From contig SKCR01032796.1 of assembly GCA_019454045.1 (NCBI GenBank), positions 1 through 64,000 of the forward strand: a stretch of DNA of 64,000 nt. The letters run 5' to 3'. Below are positions 34,349 through 46,866 of the stretch, piece after piece. A model generated the notes under the pieces. It saw nothing but the letters and a program-made list of their open reading frames with translations. It did not search any database and was not told the DNA's origin. The number at the start of each line of letters is the position of its first letter. Position 1 is the first letter of the stretch. This stretch comes from Zanthoxylum bungeanum (taxonomy: Eukaryota; Streptophyta; Magnoliopsida; Sapindales; Rutaceae). The translations under genes were made by a program, and so were the position numbers.

Positions 34349-34645
34349 CGTATGAGAGTGTTACATATCACCGTCCCCCCATACGCGTAACTATAGCCAG
34401 AAGTGCAAATCCATGACTTTAGGGCATTACGTATCGCCGTCCCCCAAAGCATGCCACTACTGTCTCTGAAACTGGTGGTCTTGGGGCGTTACGTATCGCC
34501 GTCCCTCAAGCCACAAACTAGAACTGGGGGTGCAGATCTATGCTACCACCCAATCTTTGAAACTAGGGTCTAGGGGCGTTACGTATCGCCGTCTCCCTAG
34601 CCCTGCTCTAGGATCTGGGGGTGTTACGTATTGCCATCCCCCCAG
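34349..34645. repeat. array of five hairpins with variable pairing arms
   Basis: Five copies of a roughly 30-37 bp imperfect palindrome stand at 34349-34385, 34417-34449, 34480-34510, 34570-34600 and 34615-34645. The core is TTACGTAT (TTACATAT in the first) flanked by GGCG/CGCC or variants. Outer arms differ but stay complementary: CGTATG/CATACG, CTTT/AAAG, CTTG/CAAG, CTAGGG/CCCTAG, CTGGGGG/CCCCCAG. Spacers between copies are partly similar (CTGAAACTGG, TTGAAACTAGG). Confidence 0.8.
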
Positions 34646-35174
34646 TCCTCTACATATGTACATGTCCTATGTCCGTCAATTCAATCTCTGTCAAGTTACA
34701 TACTGGGGTGAGTTTTTCCCTCATACCCAAAAAAAACACATAAAACTCAAGTTTGAAAAACATTTATGTTCTAAATCACTATTATCTGAAAAAAAACTGT
34801 AAATAAATAATGGCTAATGCTTTATTTGCTGAAAAAAGTAAGTTTGAATTCAAAAACTTAATAAAATCAGTTTAAGAAAAAGGTCCACTCACAGTTTTGA
34901 AATCTGGATGGCACTAGGTCCCTTGTCGAAGAAGATTGCAGATCTTGTGGATAACCTATCATTGGGAACTTGATTAGCATCAACGTAGTAAAATAATCCT
35001 CGATACTTCATAATACTTATAGATACATCTATATATTATATACATGAGGCTTATGATGATCGTAATTTGATATAGGATATTTTTTAAAACTGATACGAGA
35101 CCCTAAGGGTGGTCTCTAACACGCTAGGGTCGAACTGGATTGAATCAAAACTGATTTGGCAAATATTCTGACCT

Positions 35175-35287
35175 CACGTCGCGACACAAGGTGTTGCGCG
35201 TTGCGACGCGCACAACCTAGAATGAATCTCAGTTTCCAGCACGCATCGCGATGCAGGCCCCTCTTTGGGTCGCGACGCGAACCTGAT
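35175..35287. repeat. GTCGCGAC palindromes in LTR H
   Basis: CACGTCGCGACAC at 35177, GCGCGTTGCGACGCGC near 35196, CGCATCGCGATGC near 35243 and GGTCGCGACGCG near 35269. They belong to the same class as those in LTRs G1 and G2, although LTR H is from a different gypsy lineage. Confidence 0.7.
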
Positions 35288-35624
35288 TTTCCAGGTTCTG
35301 CGTTGGTTTTTACATATGTATCCCACCCAAAATACTTCTTTAACACTACCATATCAATTCCAATACACAAACCATGCTATTAAACTTCAATAAATATTCA
35401 CAACACTATCACAATCAACAATTTTCAAACACGTTGGGGGTTTTCCCCAATCACGCATTCTTGGCATAAAAATCATTCATCCATCATCACATCCAAGCCA
35501 AATCAACCTACTATCATTACCAAGCTTAAAAACTTTAAAAATAAGAAAATGGGTCAAGTCTTCTTACCTTCTTTCTGTTGATTCCTCCCAAGTCTCCAAT
35601 GGTTGCCATGATCAACTTTGCTTC

Positions 35625-35647
35625 TTTTTTTTTTTTTTTTTTTTTTT
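35625..35647 (+). repeat. poly-T tract, 23 bases
   Basis: Uninterrupted T23 inside LTR H, a simple-sequence run. Confidence 0.9.
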
Positions 35648-35807
35648 AAACACTGTACAGTCCCGTCCCGGGACTTTGAGGAATTAACCGATTGTACTCA
35701 AAGTCATTCCCTGAGTATATTTGAGCCTTGTCATAATTTATTTATATGCCTTTGTCCCGTATGTAACAGTACCTCTATACACAGTGCAAAAACTACCGGT
35801 CGTTACA

Positions 35808-35820
35808 AATTCTCCCCCCA
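35808..35820 (-). other. element H: polypurine tract
   Basis: Minus strand TGGGGGGAGAATT directly before the LTR start at 35807. Confidence 0.8.
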
Positions 35821-37656
35821 TAAATAGGATTCGTCCTCAAATCCTTTTTAAACTTGGGATCTCACCACAGACCCCAGGTTCATGGCCTCTCTCTCCAGAC
35901 GAACAATCATAATCTGACTTCATACTCGAAACCATCTTGCTTTACCTGCTAGAACTCTTACTTCTCTGTAAACTAACTGACAGTCACTTCAGTCTTTCCC
36001 TCATTTTGGCTTCTGTTTCATGCTTATTACTTTTGTACTTGAATCGTGAAGGAAACACATTATCCTTTTTCCATAATTTCCTGCTCATTACTTTACACTA
36101 CGGTCATGTCTTAACTCTTATGGTGCATCAAGGAATCTCACTCCTAGATTTTTTGTTATACACTACTTACTCCAGCTCATTTCCCATTTGAGCTATTAAT
36201 TCCGAAGGGTATTAAGTTCGTGGTTAGACTCTTCATATCTAATTCACGAGAAGACATATTCTAAGAGTTTCCTTTTACATATCTTTTATCTCTATAGGTA
36301 TTTGCTCTTCCCGTAGCTGAGTTCTTTTACTATGACTTTGATCCTGGAAGGTACATACGTACATACGTTTATTCTAGGCTGCTTACCGGTTCCTGACTAC
36401 AATTTCTCTTACCTCTGCTTAATGTATAGCTTAGGTTCCTATGGTGCAAGGTCTGACTCCTTATATACCTTTGTCCTCTATTATTGTTCACCTAATGGGT
36501 TTGTACTAAGAAAGTTAGGTCTGGTAGTTTCGCTGGGAGCTCAACTGTATACACATTTCTATATAAACTGCACTTTTGCTATAGACAGAGATGTTGGCGA
36601 TTCAGTCCCAACTATAATCCATTCTTTTCTTCATACCCTTATTTCAACAGCTACTGCAAGTCTGGTTTCGGTGCTCCTCACTGACTTGTTCTCCAAAATC
36701 TAGTGCTATCAAGGGTCATTACCTAAATATATGTACACATGTCATACCTTAAGGATTCACTCCATATGCTAGTTGTAACTCTATAGCAACTTATCTACTC
36801 GATTCCGTACTATTCCACACATCTACCAAACCACCCATACCCGTGGCTAAAGCCGTCCCAAACCCGTAGTGGTTTGGTCAACTTAGACTAGGGCTGGGTA
36901 CTTATATAACTAATGTGAACTAACATGTAATAGATCTTTAATTACATTCTGATACTATGAAACCTTGTAGTTACACAATTTATCTTTGCTTACTAGGTAT
37001 TCTTCTACTACTGTCACCGCACCTCCATAGCTTTACTTCTTAATCTATTTCCTTTGCACTGTTTTTGCCTTTGCACTCTTTACTTACTATCTATACGAAG
37101 TACTTGCTGGCTATTGAATTGGCTTGAAGGAATCTTTTCTGAGGAGGGATGGAATCTTACATCTACTAGAAAATTTTGTTACTTGTTAGGGCTTTACTAT
37201 TTTCTTGGCTACTATGGGTTCATGTACTAGTCTGATTTTGTATCTCTCTCTTTCTTACTTCTGATCACTTAGGCATCCATATACCTTTCTTTACTCTTCT
37301 TCTAGCTTTCTCTCTCTTTCTACTTTTCTGGGTGGATATCTTTAAACTTTTCTATTTATTTCCGTCTCTTTACTTCTACGTCTCTAGTTATTTTGAGCTT
37401 CTATGCATCTTTTATTTTTTCCTTATAACTCATCTTTCCACTTCCTTGGGTGCTTTCTTAAAATCTTATTATATGGTTTCGCAGCTTGTTGGCACTTCTG
37501 GTAATAGGCCGAATATCTTTAAGAAGATTCCTAACTTGGATCTAGAGTATAATTGTTCTCGTAAGGGATAATATTTGAATGATCTAGGAAATATTACTAA
37601 CCTGTCTATGGATCTTTAGGACGTACTCGAGGATCGGATACTGGAGAGGTAGTGGT
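35821..37656 (-). mobile_element. element H: internal 3' region, noncoding
   Basis: Adjoins the polypurine tract (minus sense GGATTTGAGGACGAATCC, as is common just after the pol stop in this lineage). No convincing pol translation is left on the minus strand. ORFs on the plus strand (35937-36191, 36332-36703, 37332-37571) are antisense and low-complexity. CCAAACCCGTAGTGGTTTGG near 36847-36866 is an inverted repeat. The region is cut at about 37656 by the LTR fragment of element B. Confidence 0.5.
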
Positions 37657-38057
37657 CGAAGGGGTCTATCCAGAGCGAAGCTATTTCCCGTACCATCGGT
37701 AAAACACAACCTCCTATTACACTTGCATGAGTATGCTATACCCAAATATATGAGAACTATGCCGTTTGTGCCCTCACAACGCGCACAAGTGTAATACTAG
37801 TCTTTTACGCATTTATCGATGTCCAATCTCGATAATACTCTGACTCGGGATATTTAATGATTTATCCTTCGTGGATTGATACTGTCTCATATCATTCTCA
37901 ATCCAGGAACAAATCATAAGGACCTCTTATCATTTATATATCTTGGTGATCTAATCACAAATGATAAGAGTGCAATCTCCTTTGTCACATAGTTAATTTG
38001 TACAACAACACCATGATATGTACAAATAGTGACGCTATGGGTCACTATTGTCCAACA
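37657..38057 (-). repeat. copia element B: 3' LTR fragment
   Basis: 400 bp matching the right end of the B 5' LTR (45488-45884), from CGAAGGGGTCTATCC to GTCCAACA at 38057, next to a polypurine tract. The remaining 1.6 kb of this LTR is missing at the junction with element H, so B is truncated at its 3' side. Confidence 0.85.
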
Positions 38058-38072
38058 ATCTCCCACTTGGCC
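38058..38072 (-). other. copia element B: polypurine tract
   Basis: Minus strand GGCCAAGTGGGAGAT, the same as in elements C and D (55681, 58089) with single-base differences. Confidence 0.85.
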
Positions 38073-41000
38073 TATAGCTAGTCACTCGAGTGTCTTACAC
38101 CCGAACTATCTACGGTTGGCTCAAACTGCTGAGAAAATGCTTTCATCAGCGGATTTTCTTGATTATCATCTGATTCAATTTATTCGATTATTACATCGCC
38201 ACGATGTATGATCCGAACGAATCAGATGAATATCGAAGTATGTATCTGGATCGTTGATGAGACCGTTAATTCTTTAGCACGTGCTGACGCCTAGCTTAGC
38301 TGCTAACATAACTATATCTAATCTAATTAGATTTGTTATCGACCCAGAAGGCTTCTATTGCTGCCTCAGCTGCAGCAATAACCCGCATTAGTTGTTTTTT
38401 CGGTAACAGTATCTTGCTTGGAAGATTTCAAGCTCACTGTTCCGTTATTCAAACTGTATAGTACCGTTTGCGACTTATAGTCGTTTTATCGGTTGGGAAA
38501 CTTGCAGTAGTTAACCCAGTCACTTCAAGTTCTCATTCTCCATAGATTAAGTATGTTCTCTAAGATACCAAGTATGTTCTTAACATCAATCCATAGACTA
38601 TCACATGGATTGGCCTGTTTGTGAATCCATATGCTCAAAGCGTATGAGACACCAGGTCGCGTACATTTTTCAATGTACGGTTTTCTCGAAGAGTTTTCTC
38701 GAAAGCCAAGCTTTCACCGATTGTGTTTTTATGGGAATATCATTTCCAAGAAATGACATATTATCATTATATATAGGACATTCACTGTCAGTGCGCTCCC
38801 ACTAACCTTCTTATATACACAAGAATCATTCTCGTTTTGAATTAAATCATAAAGCATTATGATTATATCAAAACGATAATTCCATGAACTCAATGCTTGC
38901 TTCAATCCAAACATGGATCGAATAACCTGCAAACCTTGTTTGCTAGTTTTGGGACGAAAAAACCATCAGGATGTTGTAAACATCCTCCAAAAGGTTTCCT
39001 TTTCAGGAAAGCGATTTTCCCGTTCAGCTGTCATATTTCATAAATCAAACACGCAGCTTTAGCAAGCATTATCCAAATGGATTCATCGTGGCAACAGGTA
39101 AAAGGTTGAATCGTAATCAACACAATGTTGATAACGATACATTTCCGCTAAAAGCCTAGATTTATACATTGGTATGTTTCCAACCATGTATGTCTTCCTT
39201 GAAGACTGATATAGTACCTATAGGCACAATGCCTTCCGGTACAACAACTAGTGTCCAAACTTATTGATATACATGGAATCCATTTCGGATTCATGGCACT
39301 TTGCCATAATTGGGAGTCGATACCTTGTATCACTTCCTCATACGTAGTCAGTTGGTATACCTCAATAAGATTGACATCTTTATGAGGTTAGATTAGAAAC
39401 CCATACCCCAGGTTGTTTTCTGACTCTCTCCGACATACGCGGTTCTTGTGTATTCGAAGATTACTGGTATAGTTTCATCCTTGATGAACTATATTTGTGT
39501 TCCATTAGGAATCGGTGCCTTGAATAGTATTACTCCGATTTTCATCGAGTTTTACTATCCTCCCACTTACCACTGCATATCGGTATTCCTCTTAGGAAAA
39601 CCGCATGGTGAGCAACAATTAAATTGTTCTCTGGTGAGATGTATAAGTACTATACTTTGGTATCCCTAGGATAACCTACAATTGGCACTTATCCAATTTG
39701 GGTTTTAGTTTGGTTTCATCCAAACATATGCCTAGCATTCCCAAATTTTCAGGAATGAGAAACCCGGTTTCTTTCCCGTTCATATATAATATGAAATTTG
39801 TCAAACAGCTTTTATGGAACCTTATTCTAATTAAGTTCTGCACTGTTTATGCTTATCCGTTGAAGGAAATGGTAGCTCAGAGCGACTTATGATTAACCTT
39901 ATCATGTCTAACAAAATTCGGTTAATCGGTTCAGACACACCTTCAAATTGACGTGTTCCGGGAGGAGTCCTCATTTGAAAGAATACTATACTCTTTCAAG
40001 TATGTGAGAAACTTATTGCTTAAGTATTTTCATCATGGTCCAACCGTGACGATTTAATACTTTAGCCGATCTATTTGTCTATTTCGTGTCGAAAACTTTA
40101 AAAGTTTCCGATTCGTGTTTCAAAAGAAACATATAACCATAACGCGATGCCATATCCGTAAAAGTCACGAAATATTCATATCCACCTCTAGCCTAGCTAG
40201 ATTTGGGCCCACTTGCTTCACTATGAACTAGGGCTATCAGATCGGTGACATTTACACTTTTACCGAGTAAAGGTGTTATAGGCACTTTGCCTAATAAACT
40301 AGATTCGTAGACTTTATTTGATTAGAATCAAATTTTTCCTAGTACCCACTCTTCGAAAGTGTGGATATACGAGTCTTGTTTAATTGTGTCCCAGACAACA
40401 ATGCCACAATATGTTTCATCTGATCAAATCAGTTGAACTATTTGTTTGTCATGTTGTATACGTTCGAGATTTCTTTATATTCAAAATATAAATTCTGTTA
40501 TTCACATCTAATGTGTTTATATCAATATCATCTTTATATAATAAAACACCTTAGTGTTCTAGAATATAAAGGTTCACCCGCAGCGGGTTATACACTGATA
40601 TAGAGATAATGTCTCTAGTCAAACTAGTTACATTATAACAGTTTCCTAATTTAAGTACACACCCGAAGGGTAGTTCCTAAATTTAGGTATCTACGGTTAA
40701 AACAGCGACTTTCGTCCCGTTTCCGATTCGCAGATAAATCTCAATTGAAGTCAGTATCCTGCTCATAGCAGATTCTGAACATCAATACATATTTATGTAA
40801 CACACTAAGTATTTAAAATCAAATTTTAATACTAGTAGTGAACATATTTATGACAAACATATTTGAAGTCGGTGCCTTGCCCGTCTTCAATTCCTTTATG
40901 TCTGCTTTGTCCAAACGGCAGTCACGCTTCCGCGATCCTGTTTGCCACAATTAAACAGACATTTTGGGATATGTCCTTTATCTTTCTAGAAGATTATAAT

Positions 41001-41500
41001 GATTTTGCCTTTGCCCTTTTCAACACTCCAGAAGCCTTTGGCCTAGCCTAGGCCTTCTAGAATATCGAAATAAGTTGCGCCTTACGCTACTTGCATATTG
41101 CAATCTTTGACTTTATCTCCTTGAGAATAGTCATTAACTCTCCAAGAGTTTATTATTGCAATTTAAGTATTTCTAAGATCTAAGAATAGATCTTTGAAGA
41201 TCCTTCAATTTCAATATCATACTTTAAGGATCTAACCCTTAGTTCTGACAAAGAAATTAATGAGTCTTCTGCGACAAGCTTAATGGATTAAGCACTAAAG
41301 TTATCATCACATAAATCTTCCAAAGATTATGCTCTATTATTTGCTTAACTCCGGGCTTAGGCCTAATATGTTATTTTATCAAATGAAGTAACTTATTATT
41401 TTTCCAGGACCATCATGAAATTATATTCACAATTTGAAAATTAAATCATTTAAATACATTTTCCCTAGGATTATGTTTTAAATGTCAATCTTTCATTTTT
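38073..41500 (-). pseudogene. copia element B: heavily degraded gag-pol
   Basis: Fragments of a copia polyprotein can be read in minus-strand order with many stops and frame changes. Near 41500-41400 a gag start is alignable to element A. Near 40275-40180 ARGGYEYFVTFTD and ASRYGYMFLLKHES mark integrase. Further RT pieces lie at 39148-39333 and near 38932 (FGLKQALSSWNYRF). The catalytic YVDD box is lost: the stretch after SALTVNVLY reads IMIICHF, with a frame change (about 38745-38785). The RNase H region near 38100-38560 is barely legible. Total length 3.4 kb is short for a copia gag-pol (usually over 4 kb). Element D shows the same layout, including the YVDD loss. Confidence 0.75.
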
Positions 41501-43835
41501 ATCTTGATTCTAATAGTCCAACTATTTAATCAATGATTTAGGTACTATTAAATATAATGATTATTATATTCCAACTATGTTAATCAACTGTAATTAATTA
41601 AATCAAATATATTGATTATAATAATCCAATTATATAATCAACTATAAATGAATTAGTTTGAATACAGTCCAACTGTTAATTAAAACAATGTTTTAAATAT
41701 TAGTCCAACTAACATTTAATTTATTTGACGAATGATATTTTTTTTGAGCGCGTATGGCAAGTAATTAAACGAATATTGCAAATTCAATTCTTGCCTCCCA
41801 CTATTTTTCGGCGAGCCTCTAACCCTCTGTTGAGTACTCGGGAAACCGTGTTTCCTAGCGAGCTAGGATCCCGTTAAATATCACACAATCTTGACTTTGG
41901 CCAACAAATTGTATGATAATTAACTAGGTAGATCTCTAAGATCAATTGGATCCAATCCAATTCCTAGATCCAGTAGGGGGACATCCAAGTCTGAAACATA
42001 TATCTTATATATGCCAATATATCCAATATATTGCCTAACCTTTTTCCTCTGAATCAACTAAGCCTTGGCTTTGGCACAACAAACTTAGTGATCCTAGTTA
42101 AGCGTGACCCATTGACCATGGAAAGCTTCGTAATCAATGTCGATGGACAAGAAGTGGTCTTGACTTTGGCCAACAAACCACAACTTGGACAAGACACGAA
42201 TATGGAACAAAACCTTCGTGATTCAAACACATCCTCGATGGACAAAGGCCTTGACTTTGGCCAACAAACCAATGCCAGTCTTAGATCTTGAGTAAGAATC
42301 ACTCAATGGAAGGAAAAACGCTTAATATTTTATGAGGGTTTTTCGCGTGCAAATTGGCAACCAATTTATTATCTTTGTTAAAGTCTCATCATCATACACC
42401 CTTAAACATGCATTCTAAACACATAATAAAGCGCGTATAATAAAATAATAATGATATGCGGATGGATATTTAACACATTGATCCTAGATCAAATCTCTCT
42501 TTTTCCTCTCTCCCGCTAGCACATGTATTGCTTCTACCTGTTATATAACACTTCTAAAGAAACCTCATTTACATTGAGGGGAATAGGTGAGAAGAGAAAT
42601 ACAAGAAGTATGGAGGTATAAGGCTGGACACGCAGGTCCAATTAATAAATTCTAAATTTATTACAACAATTTCTAAAATTGCCTCACCCATCTAATATCC
42701 ATCTGATATACATTATTCATGCATCGCAACCATGTATTCACACAAGCATGTTATCAATCAATCTAATCAAATTAATTAATTTGATAATTAATGACCATCC
42801 AATGTTCAAACAACGATTTGATTTTGCGCGAGTCAAACTCGTTTTACGAATAAGTACTCAAAGTATGAATTCTTGAATTAAATTAAACTACATAATTAAA
42901 TCCAATTCAATCTGTATTTAATACTAATTCACTATTTAATTCCAAATTAAATACTACACTTTATTTATAAACCTTTACGACTTAAATTCCAAATTTAATC
43001 GTTACGGGTCTCAAAGCCCGATTAACGTCCAACGTTAATTTAATTAAAGTCCAGTGGGCTTTTAATTAATTTCTTAAGGCGTGGACTTTTGGTCAACTTG
43101 GGTCAAACCCAATAACCAAAGGCCAATCAAGGAGTAACCCCATAAGCCTTGAAATCAATTTAGGCCCATTAGGCCCAATTAAATTTATTAAGGTCAATTA
43201 GTCGCATTTGGGCTTTATGGAAGCGGTTTTGGCCCCAATTGGATCGAACCAATTTAGCCTAAACCTAACTTAGTACAACCAAGCCCAATAAGCCCAATAA
43301 CAACTTTAAAAGCCCAATTTTACAAAATAGGCCCAACATAATTAAATTACAAAAACCCAATTTCACAATTTAATTACATAAAGTGTATTACATAATTAAT
43401 TACCCAATTAACATTTCTAAAACATCAATTAGTACAATTAATCATGCTCTTTAACATCAAATAGTGTCCAACACAAGTTAACAAAAAATCAAACCCATTC
43501 ATGCTTCTTCAAGTCTCGACAATAAGGGGATTTTTATGTCCAATTCGAATTCAATCCAATCAAATCCAAATTAACATTAAGTCATCATTCCAAATTGTTT
43601 CCAACTCATCCAATGAATCAAAAAACAAAAATCCAAGACAATTAGGGCACTAGGTATTCTCGGCCAAGCTAAGAATTTGGGCAAATTTGTTCCAAACAAT
43701 TTTTCTTCAAATTGATCCAATCAGTCCTCAATAAAACATGTTTTAAGCATAGTCAAACATCCAATTTAATTAAATCATGCTCAAACACATTTTACCCAAA
43801 TTTTAACCCTAAGTCATATTTCATGCTTTTACTCC
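41501..43835 (-). other. copia element B: 2.3 kb leader
   Basis: Same parts in the same order as the leader of A: AT-rich TAGTCCAACTA repeats (41510-41720), the CTCCCACTATTTTTCGGCGA block at 41796, four GACTTTGGCCAACAA-type blocks (about 41893, 42062, 42160, 42250), and eight TGGGCY motifs at 43040-43340. The overlapping ORFs at 42031-42302 span the repeats and have no similarity I know; they are not called. Confidence 0.7.
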
Positions 43836-43847
43836 GCTCTGATACCA
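43836..43847 (-). other. copia element B: primer-binding site
   Basis: Minus strand TGGTATCAGAGC, one base from the LTR boundary at 43849. Confidence 0.9.
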
Positions 43848-43848
43848 T

Positions 43849-45884
43849 TGTTGGAGTTTCTACGGCCCCGAGGATTGAATAACAAGCAAGAAACAAGTGC
43901 AAATACAAATTGAGGAAGTTGCGGAATACTTACATCGATCGGTTGAGCGACGCGGTGGACAACAAAAACTTTTTCTGCCTCCTTGGTGCATTCGGCAGTG
44001 AGTTGTGTGGAGGTCCTCCATTTTCGGCTTAAATCTTCCTCCATGAAAGCTCCAAGCTTTGAGATGATTCCAAGCTCATGGGTGGACTTCCCTATCACCT
44101 TCGCATGACTTCGTAGTGTGCTAGCACTCTTGATTTTGCAACAAAATCATGACTTTTGCTTCCCTTCATGCTCACGGTTTTGGCAAACCAGTGAAGAAGA
44201 ACAAGAACAGGCCAAAGGGCGTGAGAGAGAAAGATGGAGAAGAAATAGAGAGAGTGTTAAATGTGTAATGGTTAATTGATTTCTAAAATCAATTCAACAT
44301 ATACAAATATTAAAATAATAATATATGTCTATCAAGCTTTCAAAAAGCTTTCAACCACTTCCATCAAGTCACATCACTTAATCAATCAATGTGACAAGTT
44401 GTCACATCACTCAAAGTGACTAATGATTTGACGCTTGATGCGACTAGCGATTTGACGCTTGATTTGACTTGCGTGCCGCACTCGAATTCGAAATGCGAAT
44501 GCGCTCGCAAATAATCCCGGGCTCGGGTTTGCTAATTCCAAATTAACGAATTTTCCGTTGCGACGTAATTAAATGATTATGCCTAGCGAAATCACTATTC
44601 ACATCGCTAACGAATTAATTCTAAATTAACTCGTTCGCCCGAATTAAAATCTAATTTTAATTCCGCGTCGAAATCCAATTTCGTTTAATATATCGAATAT
44701 ATTAATTCATCGATTAATTCCAAATTAATCGTTCTCTCTCTTTAATTGATATTTTATCCCAGATAAAATATCTCCGCAATTAATCCCAGATTAATTTTCT
44801 CTCTCGTCTAATTAATCCCAGTTTAATAAAAGTACGAGTCATACGTCATCGGTGAATCTTCGGGAAACGACCCATGAGATCCCCGGATATGTTGGCAGTA
44901 AATTCGGTCGTCGGACTATCCGAACACGTAAGTACCTAATACTACTTTTGTACCAATTTACAAGACAAGGTTGGCTTCTAGCAAAGCGCCATGCCTACCC
45001 AATTCTCCAGAAACATGCTTACAGGAATAAGCGATCTATATCAGGCGTAGTATACGTTGTATTGCATATTTTGATCCAGTATCGGATGATCACATGCAAG
45101 GCCTGGGTCTGGTACAGTGTCTGCCCCGTACGAAGCATATATCAGATCACAAGCAACTAGTCTATTTATTATCGGATAATTATGACCAAGTCTTATTATC
45201 CCGATGGTTGTAACCCTTTAGAGAACCAGTTTTATATCCCTGCGCGATCATCAACTCCATATGACTGGAGTGACACTTCCGTCTTGACATCATACCCAAC
45301 ACACTACGATTCTCAATATATCCAGCAGAGGCGTACACAGAACCTGTTAAAGCCCTGGACGACCAAAACCAAAGTATATTGATTGTCGCAAGTATTAGCG
45401 GTGCAAGTCTCAGGTTAAGACCAAATACACCTACCCTGATTTCGAACTTCCATAGACACAAAGTCATATTACCAATGGAATTCCGAAGGGGTCTATCTAG
45501 AGCGAAGCTGTTTCCCGTACCATCGGTAAAACACAACCTCCTATTACACTTGCATGAGTATCCTATACCCAAATATATGAGAACTGTGCCGCTTGTGTCC
45601 TCACAACGCGCACAAGTGTAATTCTAGTCTTTTACGCATTTATCGATGTCCAATCTCGATAATACTCTGACTAGGGATATTTAATGATTTATCCTTCATG
45701 GATTGATACTGTCTCATATCATTCTCAATCCAGGAACAAATCATAAGGACCTCCTATCATTTATATATCTTGGTGATCTAATCACAAATGATAAGAGTGC
45801 AATCTCCTCTGTCACATAGTGAATTTGTACAACAACACCATGATATGTACAAATAGTGACACTATGGGTCATAATTGTCCAACA
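43849..45884 (-). repeat. copia element B: 5' LTR, complete
   Basis: 2036 bp from TGTTGGAGTTTC to GTCCAACA, giving inverted termini TGTTGG/CCAACA. It abuts the primer-binding site on the left and ends next to GAAAG on the right, the expected half of a target duplication whose partner is lost. The antisense pair of ORFs at 45180-45621 recurs at the same place in other LTR copies and is not coding. Confidence 0.9.
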
Positions 45885-45956
45885 GAAAGTACAAATAGCT
45901 TATGGGTGACTATCTAGAGAATAAAGGAGTTTCCACCGAATATAATACACTTGGAA

Positions 45957-46440
45957 TGATTTAAGGTCGCGCTACACCCTTCACAAGGTCCGACCTTAAA
46001 TCCGTTTGGGTTCAGAATAGTCCTTTTTTGATGCCAGTATAATATCCAGGTTTAAAGAAGATTACCATGTTTTTATAATGCAGGATCATGCAGTGAAAAT
46101 TTAAAGCAAACAATGGCACAAACAGTTGATAATAAAGGCAATAAAAGAGAAAACAACTTGGAAAGTTACAAATATGCGAATTACACTGTTCGAAATACGC
46201 TTCTCACCGACCTGGTGTAGGCACTGCATTTTTACACATAAGTCCCTATGATGAGTCTCATTTTGGAGACACTACCTTTTGAGTCACGGAAGCCGCGGGA
46301 AACGGATATCGGAAGGGGAAATTCAGAACAAACAAGCTCACTGTCTTCGTTAGTGCTGCGTTCGCTACTTCGTTCGAACGGGAAACAGATTGCGGGCGTT
46401 CGTGTCACGTTCGAGGAAGCGTTCGAACGGTGTCGGTAAT
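45957..46440 (-). repeat. inverted partial copy of the region F LTR end
   Basis: The minus strand of 46026-45957 (TGAACCCAAACGG, GACCTTGTGAAGGGTGTAG, CGACCTTAAATCATTCC) aligns with 49168-49230 (CGAACCCAACGG, TTCCTTGCGAGGGGTGAG, CGGCCTTAAATCTTTG). At 46355-46430 there are reversed pieces of the TTCGAACG minisatellite. Together these mark a fragment of the same LTR type in the opposite direction. 46030-46250 has no recognised content. Confidence 0.5.
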
Positions 46441-46856
46441 TCTGGTTTTGCTGCTAGCCTCACGCCCAGCCCATTTAGCTCCCCAAAGCCCATAAAACAC
46501 ATCCCAAATTAAATAAATAAATATTAAATAAATATAAACATTAAATAAAATATTTAAATCATTTACCAATTAAATAAAACATAAAATAAGATCATGCCTA
46601 ATATAAATGAATCAAATATATTATATACTAAAACTAAAAATAAGATTTGCCTAATTAAAATCAATCTCAACCAATTAAAGCCAATCATATATTTGACTTC
46701 CTAATCTAATAAGATATACACCAATTTAAATTAGTTGACTTCCTAAAATAAAATATTTTGTCCCCCCCCTCAATCCTTTGATTTCCTTGTTTAAAACTAA
46801 ATCATATCCTAATTAAATGCACAAAATCCCTTCCCTTGTCAACCCTAACCCTTCTC

Positions 46857-46866
46857 TATATAAACA
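46857..46866 (+). promoter_or_regulatory. TATA box of region F
   Basis: TATATAAACA followed by a low-complexity CA/CT-rich leader. The same ten bases serve as the TATA box of the E LTR at 12761-12770. Confidence 0.6.

Larger units (their letters stand above)
33688..35807 (-). repeat. chromovirus (Tekay)-like gypsy 3' LTR, element H
   Basis: Bounded by TGTAACATCCCC at 33688 and CGGTCGTTACA at 35807 (inverted termini TGTAAC/GTTACA), 2120 bp. The next bases read GGGGGGAGAATT on the minus strand, the polypurine tract typical of this lineage, so this is the 3' LTR of a minus-strand element. It holds the hairpin array at 34349-34645 and GTCGCGAC palindromes at 35177-35285. A TATATAATATATAG stretch near 35030-35045 (minus sense) could be a TATA box placing the hairpins in the transcribed part. 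The second LTR is not in the window. Confidence 0.75.

Noticed and set aside
36332..36703. 123-codon hydrophobic ORF
   Set aside because: Lies antisense in the noncoding 3' region of a gypsy element, with no recognisable domain; composition explains its length.
42031..42302. Overlapping ORFs of 86 and 82 codons in the leader of element B
   Set aside because: They are built on the GACTTTGGCCAACAA repeats, run in opposite directions over the same bases, and have no counterpart of the same length in A or D.
45180..45621. ORFs of 66-130 codons on both strands of the B LTR
   Set aside because: Equivalent stretches in LTRs A, C and D are broken or missing, so there is no sign of coding conservation.
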